A stretch of 64,000 nucleotides of DNA. Origin: Mallotus nudiflorus. Its lineage: Eukaryota > Streptophyta > Magnoliopsida > Malpighiales > Euphorbiaceae. Position numbers and translations under genes: made by a program. The DNA lies in NCBI GenBank assembly GCA_947683625.1, contig CANTUR010000793.1:372001-436000 (forward strand), written 5' to 3'. Below are positions 1 through 11,758 of the stretch, one piece after another. Under the pieces are notes generated by a model. That model was not told the DNA's origin. It searched no databases and saw nothing but the letters and a program-made list of their open reading frames with translations. Each line of letters begins with the position of its first letter. Within the stretch, counting starts at the first letter, position 1.

Positions 1-2153
1 TTTTAAAATTAACTAAACCAATTTAAGCCATATATTTTTACCATTAATCAATTTAAACCCTTAATTTTCTAATTCTTGTTATGAACTTAATTATAAACAT
101 TTATAATCTTCTCCTATTTAACGTTGGAATTAATGCCACACATATCTCATATATTTTTTATGTTTATATGATATACATGTTATGCAAATGCTTTAGGTGG
201 GCGTTACACAAGCTCTAGACAAGGTTAAACTCATTTGAGGACCTATTAAAGTATAATAGATCAGCCTTGTGTGTTTGTAAAATGATAGAATGACAAAAAA
301 AATAAAAAGTTGTAATAAGAACAAGAGTAGTTAAATATAATTGATATACAAAACTAAGTATCTTATTCATGCTTTAATTTTAATTTATAAAACAAAAATT
401 TAACCTTTGATTGTTGGAACTCTGATGAGTTTCTTTATGAATTAAAATCATTTAATTTATTTTATGTAAACACAAATTGGAAGCGTATGACGTTAGTGAA
501 CTAATGTTGAGCATGGGCCTTAAGCTTGTTTTAAGACATTTTAATTGAATAGTTATATTCACTGTATCTTTACATTAACAACTCAAAATCAAATTGACCT
601 CAAACATTATGAATTACATTACATGTTAAAATAACATAACTTTTTGAAATTTGACTACACATTAAAAGTAAAGATAATAAGTCTGGAATTACATAAAATT
701 TCAACTACATGATTAATCTAATGTCAAAATGTTTGGTTGAACCTCAATTTAAACGTTTCAAAATTTTCAATATGTGATTTACGACAAAGTTATAATTGAT
801 CATAAGAAATTATTGTAGTCTCTAACATCGAGAATATTTATGGAAATTGATAACAAGAATGTTCATATGATAGAGACATTGATAATACCAAAGTGTACAC
901 TTAATTCCTACATGAGAAATGTGCAATATTTGAGGTCAGATACAAATTAATGTAAAATTATAAATTAAAATGAGAAAACGTTATGGAAAGGAAATGCATG
1001 TGACAATAACAATGACACTCGAACAAGAACTTGTAAAGCACATATGACACTAAAAGATATTAAACTCTTATTAAGGACATGACAAGGTTTGTCAGATTTA
1101 TTGTTATTATTGCCAAACTCAGATCGTAACTTTTAATGAGCCAAAAAAGGGGAAAGAAAATTACATCTTGGCCTATTAGGCCTTATTGTGTATACATGTA
1201 AGGCAAAATTAAGGTTTGAATTAAAAAAAAAATTATGCTGCAAGTGAAACTGAATTAAAGATAGAGTGTCTAGTGAATGTATATAAACAAAACTTTTCTT
1301 TCTAAAAAATTTACTAAAATAAAATAAAAACAAAAACAAAACAAATACAAAAAGCGAAAAGCGAAAATAAAAAATGAAAATAAAAATTGATCGAGAAAGA
1401 ATGAAATAAAAAATAAGGAAAATAATAATAATATCAGCTAAATCTCCATTAATTAAAAAAAAGAATAAAAAGTAAAAAAATAAGAAAATAAATAAATCAG
1501 AGAAAAAATGAGAAAAAATAATAAAAAAAAAGGAGAGGAAAAAAATGAAAAAGTAAGAAAAAAATAGTACATAAAAAATTGAGTTAAAAATATAATAAAT
1601 AAAAATGATATACATTTTAATAAAATTTTTGACATATTACAATATATATCTATATAAATTTAATGATTTTAATTTTATTTATATAAATACTTGCACATAG
1701 CATTTTTATGTATTAAAATAATAGCAACTGCACATGGAAATGGATGTATGAGAGTAGTCCGCACACAGATATCAATATGACACATGCCATAAGAATATTA
1801 CGACGCTCGCTACACACAACACACACGCCATTGTCAAAACCCTATCTATCTGGCTCAGCTGTCTGTCTATCTCGCTTGTGTATTTCTCTTTCCCTATAGC
1901 TCAAAAATTCCAAACCCTAAACCTAAAATTTCCTCAATTCCATCCAATCCAATCCAACAAAAAAAGGTAGAAAAAAATTATCTGAAAAATTCGAGCATCA
2001 CGCAAACCCTAGATTCGCAATCAATCTATTAATCATCACAATAAAAATACCGTTCGATTTGATGATTATTGTAGTAATAACAATAATTAATTTGTCACCC
2101 GCATCACACAAACCCTAGCAATATCCCCCTTTTGTTTCCGTAGAGTTTTTTCA
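1..2153. other. Upstream flank and presumed promoter/5' UTR of the R3H gene
   Basis: No coding region is supported here. About 1300-1620 is a purine-rich low-complexity stretch (A with scattered G) whose reverse-strand ORFs consist of F, I, L, S and Y only. From about 1790 to 2150 the DNA becomes less AT-rich and CT/CA-rich with several 'aaaccctag'-type motifs, as in plant 5' leaders just before the ATG at 2154. I did not see a TATA box I would defend, nor any KIN17 relic. Confidence 0.5.
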
Positions 2154-5098
2154 ATGGAGGGCTCTGTGGTGGGGGATCTCGGAGCCCCGGAGTCATGGGA
2201 GGTCGCTGATTTGGAAGAAACGATGAGTCGTTTGATGCTGAAGAAGAATTTCAATGACTCCTCCTCCTCCAAACAGGCTCAAGTTTCGGTTCTTAATTCG
2301 GGTCTGGGTACTGGGTCTGGTTCTTCGGCTGAGCATTTAGTTAATCAGGTTGATCAGTTCCTTCATGAAGCCTTGCAGAACCCTCGGGAGCGCCTTTCAA
2401 GTACTAATAATTATTATAAATCTTAAGATGCAAATTATGGGTTTTCGTTCAATGATTATGTGGTTTTTTATTGCTCAAGTATGCCTATATTTTCTTAATT
2501 TATTGCCCAATTATGTTGCTAGACTGTGACAGTTGAAGCTTAATGACAAAACAATAAGCAGTAATGAATTTCACGTTTTATGTCCATTTCTAATTGAAAT
2601 TAGTTTTTTAGGTACAGAAAAAAATCAGTTCAGTGTCGGATTTTTTTTAGTTTGTATCTTAAGGCTTTACCATGAAAAATGAAAAATATATTTGATTTAG
2701 TGGCTGATTTTTATCATGATTGTTTATCATTGTTTGATTTTTGGGTTTGACATGAGCTGCCTAGGCTGCCTGTGTTTGAGAGATTGTTTCTTCTAAGCTC
2801 TGATATTTTGTTTATTAGGTGTTTGTTTCTTCATAAAAATAATACCGCTCTTTTTTTTTTTTTTGGCAGTTCTGAGGATGGAGCAAGATATTGAAAAGTT
2901 TATTCGTGATCCTGCTCAACAACAACTAGAATTTCAGCAGTTGCCTACTTCATATTTACGGTTGGCTGCACATCGTGTGGCACAGCATTATTCACTGCAA
3001 TCAATGGTTTTGCTAGATAATAATTTACCTGATGGTTCTGGTTCCAGAATTATTGTCCGCAAGACTTCTGATTGTAGGCTACCTTTGATTCGCTTGGCTG
3101 ACATCCCTGTGAATTTACCATCAGAAGATAGTGGTGTAGTTAAAGTTGCAATTAAACAAAGGCCCCAGAAACGCTCACAAAATGCCAATAATTCAAGTTC
3201 AAATTCAATGAAGACAAATAGTTCCAAAAGTGTGGAGGAAAGAAAAGAGGAGTACAACAGGGCACGTGCACGGATATTTAATTCTAGCAGTTCCAGTATT
3301 GGTGCTATTGCAAAATCAGAAAGTGAACAAAGATTGCAAGATGTTTCTCAGCATGGTGTATTGGGTACAGTTAAGACAGAGGAAAAATCCTCTTCAGGAA
3401 ATTCAGATATAAATTCTAGTAGGGATTCTACTGAATCATCTACGAGTAGCAATAGATCAGCTAAAACTAGGACAGAAAAAGAACCAATTAGCAGGTATAA
3501 ACCGAACAACAGGGTAGCCATTTTTCGAGACCGGGAAATTGATAGGAAAGATCCTGACTATGACCGGAGTTATGATAGGTATTTATTTATTTATTAGTGG
3601 TCAATTTTCTTCCTATCACAGTTACCTTAAAGCTTTTAAATGTTTGTTTAAGTGATCACAAAGAAGATGGTGAAAACAAATTAAGAAAATATAGAGTATG
3701 CATGCATGCTTATTATAGATAAAGGGAGACATGATGTAGTTTAGGAGACTGGACTTGAGAACATTAGATTTGTGCCTTTCTAACTTATTGCAGCATATAT
3801 TACATGATAGTTTTGGTGCGCATGGATCTGGCAGGCAGTGAATTTGCTTTTTTACTCTTAATTTAGTTCTCATTCCATGGGGATTGTATTTGGCTTCTAT
3901 TCCTATTGATGGTACCCTCGTATTTTTTACTTCTTTTAATGGAATGTTTACTCATGGTTTTGGAAAATGAAAATCACTCTATTTGCTTTAGCATAAATTG
4001 TCTGGTTAATGGTTCTGATGGAAATCATGCATATATAACCATTCTAAGGTTTGAAACCTGAATAATCAATTATTGCAGGATTCCAAATTATTTTCTTGGT
4101 TTATGATGGTGTTGAGTCCAAGCATAAGTGAGCCTTAATTCGTCTTGTTTAATATGGATATTTTAATAATTCATCCAGGTACATGCAAAGATTTGACCCT
4201 GGCTTTGGGTTCAATGGAGGTCCATACACCATGCAGCCAATGTACACCCCAGCATTGAATTATAACACTGAATTTCCACAACTTGGTTCTGGTCATAGGC
4301 CGCAGATATCTGCAGAACACCAACCTCAACCACTCGCTCAACATTTGCCTGGGCCATGGGCTGCCCCATCAACTCATGCTAGCATCAGTTATGGCCATCC
4401 AGAAACAATGATGCAACCTTTTAATCCAAATCATGTTGGTGCCCGCTCCACATCTGCCATTTATTTGCATTCCTCCCAGTATCCCTGTCAGCAGCCAGGA
4501 ATGCCTTTCATCCGTCCTCATGAACATGTTCAGCCTTTCTCACAGGTATGGCAACTGGAAGTGATTTCTTTCGTAGTTCATGGTGTTTTTTTTTTTTTTG
4601 GGTTGCAGTTGGGTACCATTATTGGCAAGTCCTTTTCAGATTATATGTTTATTTGTTCTTTCATAGTTAGGTGATTTTGTTGTTCCTTAAGATGGAATTT
4701 TTTTGAACGGAACTTTTTCTTAATTTAGGGGCTGTCACAATAATGTGTCATGAATGATTTTTGTGGGCAGCATAATGTTATGTAGTGGAGTTGTAGAAAC
4801 ACTCCCCTTTGAAGAGGAATAAGGGAATACAATTGAAATATTGTGTTATACGGTCTGCTTGTTTATTTATCAGAAGCAGTGGAACAAGTAAAAAAAAAAG
4901 AAAGATTCTGTGTATTATTTGCGAAATAGAAAAGGGAAATACATTTAAATTTTTGAAATGATTGATAATTGTCTTTATTTTGTTCCTGCTTGTTTGGCCA
5001 ATCTGTTTGGATCATTTTTATAATCATTACTTTTGTGCTTGTTGCAGTCTCATCAGCAGCAACCTGATGCAAGTTTTGGTTTAGCCCGGCCCCGATGA
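2154..5098 (+). CDS. R3H- and SUZ-domain nucleic-acid-binding protein (4 exons, 457 aa)
   Basis: Exons inferred from GT-AG sites and frame: 2154-2400, 2870-3578, 4179-4545 and 5048-5098 (TGA). They join without a frame break into 457 residues. The R3H domain lies at about residues 85-155, with the signature R113-x3-H117 in RLAAH. R3H domains bind single-stranded nucleic acid. A SUZ-type basic segment follows (about 172-220, ending EERKEEYNRARARIF), which in this family contacts RNA. Residues 230-305 are Ser-rich and of low complexity. The C-terminal part (320-457) is rich in Pro, Gln, His and Tyr with a DPGFGFNGGPY stretch, typical of plant R3H/SUZ proteins related to animal R3HDM/ARPP21. The role is probably cytoplasmic mRNA binding; this is inference. 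The last exon is only 17 codons, and it is where homology to the second duplicated block (26.35 kb) begins. Confidence 0.88.
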
Positions 5099-7240
5099 GG
5101 GGCTTGGGCCATGCCTGCACCCTGCCGGCTGAGAAGTGCGCTTGGAATATTTGTCAGCTGATACAGCATCACATCATATCTCGACTTGCAGGTGTGCAGG
5201 CATAAGGATCCGAGGTGGATGGGAATGGACACCTTGCATTATGGTCCATTCCACCAGTCTCGGTATCATTTGGAGCTTCTTCCATGTGTGAAGGAAGCTA
5301 AAAGGCTTGGTGGATCAATAGGTGAATGATTGCGAGCCCTGTTTTATCACTGATGATGATGAAAAAATGAAACTTAGAAAAGAATTCTCGTAGCTGGAAA
5401 TGCCGTCCATGTTTGTAAGAAGGTACGTCTTGTTCTATCACTCTGCCTACTCAGTGTTAGCGATGCTTGTTGTCCATAGCAGTATCTATTATATTCAAAA
5501 GTACAAACAAATAATAAAAATTTGAATGAGAAGTTGATGATTGATATGTTGCTAAGTCTCCTATAAATTCCACACTTAAGAATAACTAAATCATATGAAA
5601 TTCTGCACTTACTTGGACATGCTAATGTAATTCCAATATATGATTTGAGGTGGATAGGGCAGTTGATAGAAAAGCATGGGGGCTTAAGAGGCAGGAATGA
5701 CCGTATCTTAACAGTGGTAATGGTAGTGGTGGAGGTGACTACATGACAATTATGAGAATAGAGTTCTGAGAAGGGCTTGAAACAATTTATTCTTTAACAT
5801 TCTCTTAAAGTGGCCAGATGCGGCTAGTCATTTTGGAATGCAAGCTGAATAGATACACTGCCCAGGCCATTGTTTTTGCTGAATCACATTGAATGTGGAA
5901 TGAAAGCATAAGATGGTCTGATCTGTCCATATAGGATTGCAGTACTTTTGAGGTTTGGGCTTTTTTGAATTACTTTGGATAACGATTATCCATAATGCAT
6001 ATGTAACTATATTCTAGTGTGAATATCCGCAGATTATGTCCTGTCCTGTTATTTAAAAACCCAAAATTGCAGTATATAATTATGATGGTTTGTGATTGTT
6101 TGATTCACTATCCATGGTTTGTCTTTGGAAATGCTGATTTTGATGTCAAATTGTTATTGGTTGCAGTGCAAATTATGCAATCTAAAATGCAGTTCATCAG
6201 GGTGCAACTATTTTTGGCAGACATTTTGTCAAATAAAAACATAAAAATCAGATACAGAAAATAGGCCCTTTATTTCTCAGTTTCCAGTGGCATTTATGAG
6301 TTTTGTTAGGTGTTAAAAAATGTGTAGCCTTTTCTTCCAGCGGTAGCATGTAAAATGTGTATAATGTGCATTATCATTTCCTTGCAGCACCATAAAGACC
6401 CCAAATGAAAAATGTGAAGATTTTTTGGTTCAAGGTGGTATTTTGTGTTTGGCTCACGACAGTGTGGTTGTGCAGCAGTCTCTCCTTAGAATATTTGGGT
6501 GACCACATAACAGAGCTTCACAGCAATTCTTGTTACTAGAATGAGGTAATATTTGGGTGACCACATGACAGCTTCACAGCAATTCTTGTTACTAGAATGA
6601 GGTATTATTGTGTATCAAAATATCTTTTGGACTGTAAGGGCATCTTTCTGTAATTTGATTAATTACTTGTTACGAATTGCAGATTTCTGAGGATATTAGT
6701 TTGGATTGAATGCTGTAACCTTTTATTTGTTAAAATCAGCCTTGGTTGTTGTTCAAGGAAATATTTTCTTGGCATTGTTTTTCTCGTGGCCCTAAATAGC
6801 TTGTGCATTTATTTCTTTGACTTGTGCCACGTGAATGCCTGAGCAACAAATGCAAATGATTTCGGCCAGATCCCAGTTCTGGTCAAGGTTGTATTTGGGG
6901 GCGTGCATCATTTGCTGCTGTGAAGCTCATATGATGTTCTGAAATGGATTGAAGTTTATACTCGTTAACTAGGGGCGTGTTGTAATTTTTTTCCCTTCTA
7001 GCAATTTTTTCTTCTGTGCTTGATATTCTTTGCCTGGTAAAGTTGCAATCGAAGACTCAGCAGAGCACCCAATGGGGGATCCTCAATGTGTTAACAGTGT
7101 TGACATTCTATGTTCTGGACTTGGTTGCTTTGTCATGTTTTGAAATGCATTGGTTGCAATTTGCGAACTACTAAACGGCCGAACTTCACTTCTTAGTATC
7201 TCTATTCATCTTTTCTCCTTGCATTCCCAATGGTATTCAT
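5099..7240 (+). other. 3' UTR/3' flank of the R3H gene; left part of duplicated block A
   Basis: No ORF of note. Several stretches match the copy-B region in the same order: 5085-5170 with 26347-26433, 5190-5440 with 26575-26880, 5640-5760 with about 27320-27430, and 6390-6480 with 27955-28050. For example, both copies carry 'ctggatcaatagg' or 'ggtggatcaatagg' followed by 'agccctgttttaccattgatg' variants. A short direct repeat lies inside the block: 'atatttgggtgaccacat' occurs at about 6490 and again at about 6550, each followed by 'acagcttcacagcaattc' or a close variant. Some of this may be transcribed 3' UTR; the polyadenylation point is not visible to me. Confidence 0.5.
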
Positions 7241-8690
7241 GATAGAATTAGGGTTGGAAACTCTTCTACGCTCGATGGCTGTAAGTTTAACAATTTTGTA
7301 AATAACTGATTAAGCAACGGGTTGGGGAAAATAGTGAACGAGGAAAATTTTCTCTCCTACTTCAAGTGGGAATCAAGACATGCTGATGGTGAACTAAGAA
7401 TGTAACGGAGTAAAGTCTTCTTACAAGCTACTTGTGAAATTAATTTGAAAAAATTTAAACTATTTGAATTGGTTGAGATTGAATTTCATGGTGTATGATT
7501 CAATAGCTTTGCAATCATACTTGAATTTGTACATATAACATACTTGAAAATTTTCTTGCCTTATTCCATTTGAATTTGAATTTTTCAAAATTTATAAATT
7601 TTATAATTTTAATTAGTTAATTGAGTCAAATTCAACTATATATATATATTTACTTATGATATTGATATCCGGTAGTTATAAGAACTTCGACTATTTTAAG
7701 GTCAAATCAGATGAACTCATAAAGGGGATAAAACTCTTTCAGTATTTATTTTCTCTGTACATGAAGTTAAAACCGAGATCTTATTTTAAGTAATTCAAAT
7801 TTATTGTCACTTAAACTAACAAATATTGGTAACTATAAATATTATTTAATTTAGTTGAGTTTGAGTTTGAGCTTTTGAACTTTGGATTTTAAATATGCAT
7901 CTAAGTTGGATTCTTAATTCATAGTGTTTAGGCTGAATTTAGTTGGATCACAACCTAATGTTGAATCATTTTACTAAAAGCAAATGAAACAGTTAAGCCG
8001 CAATCATTGAAAGTTGTAGAGGTGACCTGTCTGCTTCTATTGCCAGCTTGTTGATCACATGGTATGAATTATGTTTTTCTTTTTATTTTTCTTTTTATTT
8101 TTGTTTGGTTCAGCTGCCTCACGTGCTTACCCTCCAACACATGTATTAACATCTCCTTGCTCTTCTTATCTCTACTAGCAATCATTTCCAGTTCCTCGTC
8201 TTGTTCCCTAAGCAATCAATCCTTCTTCTGTATCTTTCTAATTTTTCCAGCTAATGGCCTAATAACAACGGTTGCATAATGGAGAACTCAAATAAATCTT
8301 ACTAATTATCTGGCTCAATTCTACCAACTAATTCATTTTATTTTCAAATGAATTCTAAATTCATTTAAATTTATAAGAATTATTTTAATTTTAAACAATT
8401 TCACAAAATAAAAAAGTTAGAATTCAAAATGAATTTTACAAAATTTTCATTTAAACCAAACATATTTATTTGGATTTACAAATGAATTTCATAAAATTTT
8501 ATAAAATTTAATTGAACCAAATAAACCCTTAGAGTAAATTATAATTTCCCCTATGTTTTTTAAAAAATATTTGTTTATGCTTATATTTTTTAATTTTTAT
8601 ACTATTTTATTCTCGACAGAAGAACTAATTAGTGTTAAAATTCAAAAATATAAAAATAAATAAATATTTTTTTCAAATTACATGATAAAG
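7241..8690. other. AT-rich DNA present only in copy A
   Basis: Copy B moves from its match to about 6895 to its match to about 8876 in roughly 160 bases, so about 1.8 kb of this stretch is extra in copy A or was lost from copy B. It is AT-rich and non-coding. It includes a MITE-like segment (8325-8530). Confidence 0.4.
8325..8530. mobile_element. MITE-like AT-rich element, copy 1
   Basis: This is a run of self-complementary AAATTCATTT/AAATGAATTT words. Its right end ('aattgaaccaaataaaccc') matches, in reverse orientation, the left end of a similar stretch at 43336-43590 ('gtgtttggttcaaatgaatt'). Two inverted dispersed copies within the window suggest a short non-autonomous DNA transposon. 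I could not fix the exact ends or a target duplication. Confidence 0.4.
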
Positions 8691-9639
8691 TTATGTAATG
8701 AATTAAATCATAGGAGAATTGTAAATTACCCTAAATCTTGTGACACTAATAAGTACGAGTTTGGCAAGAAATTCCAACCACATTCCCTCTTATTTATTGG
8801 CTATGCAATCATTATTTACTGCTCATACATCACAAAAGATACCCTTTTTGTGCACCATGCACATCACTCTCATCTCTTTTACGTGCACTTCCCCTAACAG
8901 CTCCACTTTTGAATGTGCTTGTGGTGACTCGTGTATCAAAATACAACGGTTAAAGTTACACGTCTGATCAAAGATTTTCTACAGGAAAAAGGCAGACATG
9001 AAGGCTTTGCAGATAGGTGTCTGCTGTTTTGAGTGAACCCCATTTAGTGTTAATAAGCCATAACCCCTTGTTTAATTTTGTCCCTTTCTGAAATCTTTGT
9101 GTGTGTCTATATATATGTACTTGCACACATACACATATTGTTGCATTCTAAAACCTCCTTTCAGTGTGCTTTGTTTCAGTTGATAGATAGGTTCCTACGT
9201 TGTATTGGCAGAGAAATTTTTTCTGCGCAGGTGACAAGCTTCAGGTGTAATATCATATCAATATTCAGTGTGTCCATGTGGAATTTTTTATTTTTTTGGT
9301 AGCATTCTCGAGCTGTACACATGCTCAAACATGCATGGAGTGAAGGATTAACGTTCTTTATCTATCTTTAAAACTGAAATCTTTACCATGCATAAATAAA
9401 ATGAATTACTTGGCAAATGAGAGAGTGATCTAACCATCATTTTTATCAAAGGGTACCGTGGGGCACTTGGTTTCAATCTTGCCATTGTTGATTCATAGAA
9501 TTAATTTCCACTTAATGCAAAAGGAAAGGATTGATCATTATTTTACAGTCTATCAATGTGTAGATCATTTGCTATTCTTATTAATCAAAAGAAAATTACT
9601 TGTTTTTAGTTTGTTTCTATTAGTGAATTTAATCCGTGT

Positions 9640-9655
9640 TTTGCAACATTTTCAG
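9640..9655 (+). promoter_or_regulatory. Probable 5'-UTR intron acceptor of the ZPR gene
   Basis: 'ttgcaacattttcag' sits 21 bases before the ATG and is kept in the pseudogene copy as 'ttgcgatattttcag' (ending 29039). Conservation in both copies and the canonical polypyrimidine-AG shape suggest the leader is spliced. I did not identify the donor. Confidence 0.45.
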
Positions 9656-9676
9656 GTACAATAATAGCTATTCAAG

Positions 9677-9904
9677 ATGGAGAAGGTGAACTCGGAGCTA
9701 TATTTGCAGAACTGTTACATAATTCAACAAAATGAGAAGCTAAGGAAGAAAGCTCAACAACTAAACATGGAGAATCAAGCACTGTTATCTGAGCTGAAGC
9801 AGAAACTCTCCAAGGGTGAAAAATCCAACGCTGACACTAATCCTGATGTTAATAATATCAGCTCTACTTCCACCACAAGTACTAAGAATTTGAGCAAATC
9901 CTAA
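9677..9904 (+). CDS. ZPR3-like: LITTLE ZIPPER (ZPR3/ZPR4-type) microprotein, 75 aa
   Basis: This is a single short leucine zipper with no DNA-binding domain, which defines the LITTLE ZIPPER family. Hydrophobic residues fall every seven positions: L8, I15, L22, L29, L36. The core around residues 20-46 (E-K-L-R-K-K-A ... E-L-K-Q-K-L-S-K) is characteristic of ZPR3/ZPR4, and the 75-aa length fits them (roughly 67-72 aa in Arabidopsis). The tail is Ser/Thr/Asn-rich and disordered. Known family role: ZPRs pair through the zipper with HD-ZIP III factors (REV, PHB, PHV and others) into dimers that cannot bind DNA, which tunes shoot meristem and leaf polarity. In Arabidopsis the genes are in turn induced by HD-ZIP III. 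I chose the ATG at 9677 because it is conserved in the pseudogene copy at 29069. Confidence 0.88.
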   Translation: MEKVNSELYLQNCYIIQQNEKLRKKAQQLNMENQALLSELKQKLSKGEKSNADTNPDVNNISSTSTTSTKNLSKS

Positions 9905-10200
9905 TCTTGTGGGTGCACTTGATGAATTCATTCTCCTAATTAATTAAAATGCAAAGCTTGGAGATATATACAAAACATTGTTAGATACCTTTCACCAAAA
10001 TAATTTTCTTTACATTTAGTTGATCTTGTTTAAGCTCTTATATATCTTTGTTTTTCTTTTTCTGGAGTCAGGATTAAGCTTGCAAATAATTCAAATGTTT
10101 GATGAGGCAATACATGATATCTTATGCTTTCTATTATCTTTCTCCAAGATGAAAAAACATATACAACGTACCCAAGAAATGATGATCTCCAATGGCCACA
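9905..10200. other. Intergenic gap between ZPR and the aminopeptidase relic (copy A)
   Basis: No gene. About 10030-10070 ('aagctcttatatatctttg') matches copy B at about 29452-29490 ('aagctcttaacatatcttt'), so the duplication is continuous across this gap. Confidence 0.5.
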
Positions 10201-10267
10201 GTCTACTTGATGCTTCTTATCTGTGCTTGAAAAGTTATGGTAGAATCGGTTGAAATGCTTGTAAGCA
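10201..10267 (-). pseudogene. Relic of the aspartyl aminopeptidase last exon (copy A)
   Basis: Read on the minus strand, this encodes AYKHFNRFYHNFSSTDKKHQVD, a near match to residues 504-525 of the intact aminopeptidase (its last 22 residues). The stop codon is replaced: TGT stands where TAA follows in the working gene. Nothing further upstream of that exon is recognisable on its 5' side (above 10267), so this is a stub of a lost gene copy. It lies downstream of and convergent with ZPR, the same relative order as in copy B. Confidence 0.8.
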
Positions 10268-10627
10268 TGGAGACGGGAAAATGTGGAATCAAACAAGGAA
10301 AAGCGTCTAAAGTTAAAGAAAACGGAAATATGGGGAAACATATATTATTTTACTAAATTATATAATTAAGATAACATCAAAAAAATAAAGTTAGAATAAT
10401 TGTATAATCAACTGACTTTAATTAATAATTCTTGACTAGTCACCATGCAACTGTATTATATATGGAAAATATCAAATTTATCACACCCAATGGTTAGATA
10501 TATAAACTTAAAACATGTCTTATTTTTATTAGCCAAATGTAAAACACTTAGATATATATTAAACATCTAATAGTATGTTAGGCAAGAATCTCCCCTTATG
10601 CATTCAATGTTTGTTGTTACCACACTT

Positions 10628-10630
10628 CAA

Positions 10631-10661
<31 letters not shown>

Positions 10662-10662
10662 T
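10628..10662. repeat. (AAT)n microsatellite
   Basis: About ten 'ataat' or 'aat' trinucleotide units in a row within AT-rich flank. Confidence 0.85.
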
Positions 10663-10712
10663 ATAGCTACTAATATAGCTACTACATTTCGACTGCCAAA
10701 AACACATAGCTC

Positions 10713-10947
10713 TTGGTGCTGGATTTATTAGAGAAAACTAAAGAGGAACATCGGAGAAGAAAGAAAACAGATGATGAATATGGGTGGGGCATTGGTTCAA
10801 CTATTGCAATGTGGATAGTCGTCTTTGTTGTGTTATTTGTGCCTTTGGTAAATGCGCCCTTTGAAACCACCCTTTATTCTTTTGTTCGTATTTTTTGTTG
10901 TGACTTTGGTTGCTCTTCACTGCTTCCTCCATGGAGCCTCCAAGTAA
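10713..10947 (+). pseudogene. Unrecognised small membrane-protein ORF, probably frameshifted
   Basis: Reading from 10713 gives a basic stretch (EEHRRRKKTDDEYGWGIG) followed by a strong hydrophobic helix (TIAMWIVVFVVLFVPLV) and NAPFETTLYSFV. In that frame the end is Cys/Pro-rich and runs on. A one-base shift near 10890 gives a second hydrophobic stretch (FFVVTLVALHCFLHG) and a stop at 10945-10947, suggesting a two-helix small membrane protein with one frameshift. No ATG starts the helix-containing frame, and I do not recognise the family. It could be chance or a relic of an exon. It abuts the copia 5' LTR. Confidence 0.3.
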
Positions 10948-10960
10948 ATACCTATATATG

Positions 10961-11729
10961 GTATAAAGTATAAAAATATAAGAAAAATATGTATCTCACT
11001 TTGTTTTCATGAAAAATAAGTGGAAAAACATGTCAGAGAACAACACAAGCGTATACATGGTTGTGTTGAGTGTATTTGATATAGGTAGTGACTGATAAGA
11101 TTGGAAGCACGGGTGTGTTCCAAACTATGTATCCAACAAATATTTTATCGAAAAAGTTACATGGTATAAAACACGAGCATGTTCTGAACCATGTATCGAA
11201 CAAGTATTTCATTTAGAAAGTTACATGGTCTGAAACACGGATATGTTTCTAGCCATGATCGATGAGTTTCAAACTTGCAGAGATATACATGGGCAAGAAT
11301 ATGGATATATTACAAGGTGTGTTGATAGACACGGGCCGAGACACGACTGCATATTCGGATGTGTTATGGAAAAGATATGAAAAACTTGTCTTGAGTTACA
11401 ACCATTCAATGAATTGTTATGACTTTTCATTGAATGATTGTATCTTGAATTAAAAGATATAGGTAGCCATACAAATACACATCTCCTGCACATTTAAAGG
11501 ATGATGATTATCTTCTTTATTCTTTCTCTTACATTTATTAAATATTCTTGAAAAGTTCTTTGGGAAACTTAAGAGTTTTTGCTATCTAAGTTTTCAAGCT
11601 TTGTTGTATCTTGAAAGTGTTTTGCCATAAAAAAAACTCGAAGCAAACATATAGTAAGGGCAAATAAACACTTAAAAGAAAGTGATTATATCATGCCTCA
11701 AAGCCATATATACACCCACTACCATAACA
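10961..11729 (+). repeat. 5' LTR of the copia element
   Basis: This aligns base by base with about 16302-16466 and 19698-20261 (shared 'atgtatctcactttgttttcat', 'gaacaacac', 'gttacatggt'). It contains an imperfect internal repeat built on 'gtttga/ctgaa ... catgttccaaaccatgtatc' (three copies at about 11120-11260). It ends in 'accataaca'. The extreme 5' end seen in the 3' copy is missing or diverged here. Confidence 0.8.
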
Positions 11730-11758
11730 GTTTTTAAGTGTTTATTCATTCAATCAAA

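Noticed and set aside
1133..1635. Reverse-strand ORFs of 160 and 60 aa
   Set aside because: Composed almost only of F, I, L, S and Y, from an A/G-rich low-complexity tract; two overlapping frames are equally open.
2870..3597. Reading exon 2 of the R3H gene as a separate 244-aa gene ending at 3597
   Set aside because: The last five codons run into the intron (GT at 3579). Splicing to 4179 restores DRYMQRFDPGF in frame.
4230..4270. PAM2 (poly-A-binding-protein) motif in the R3H protein (PALNYNTEFPQL)
   Set aside because: It resembles LN...F.P, but the spacing between Leu-Asn and Phe is one short and the central Ala is missing.
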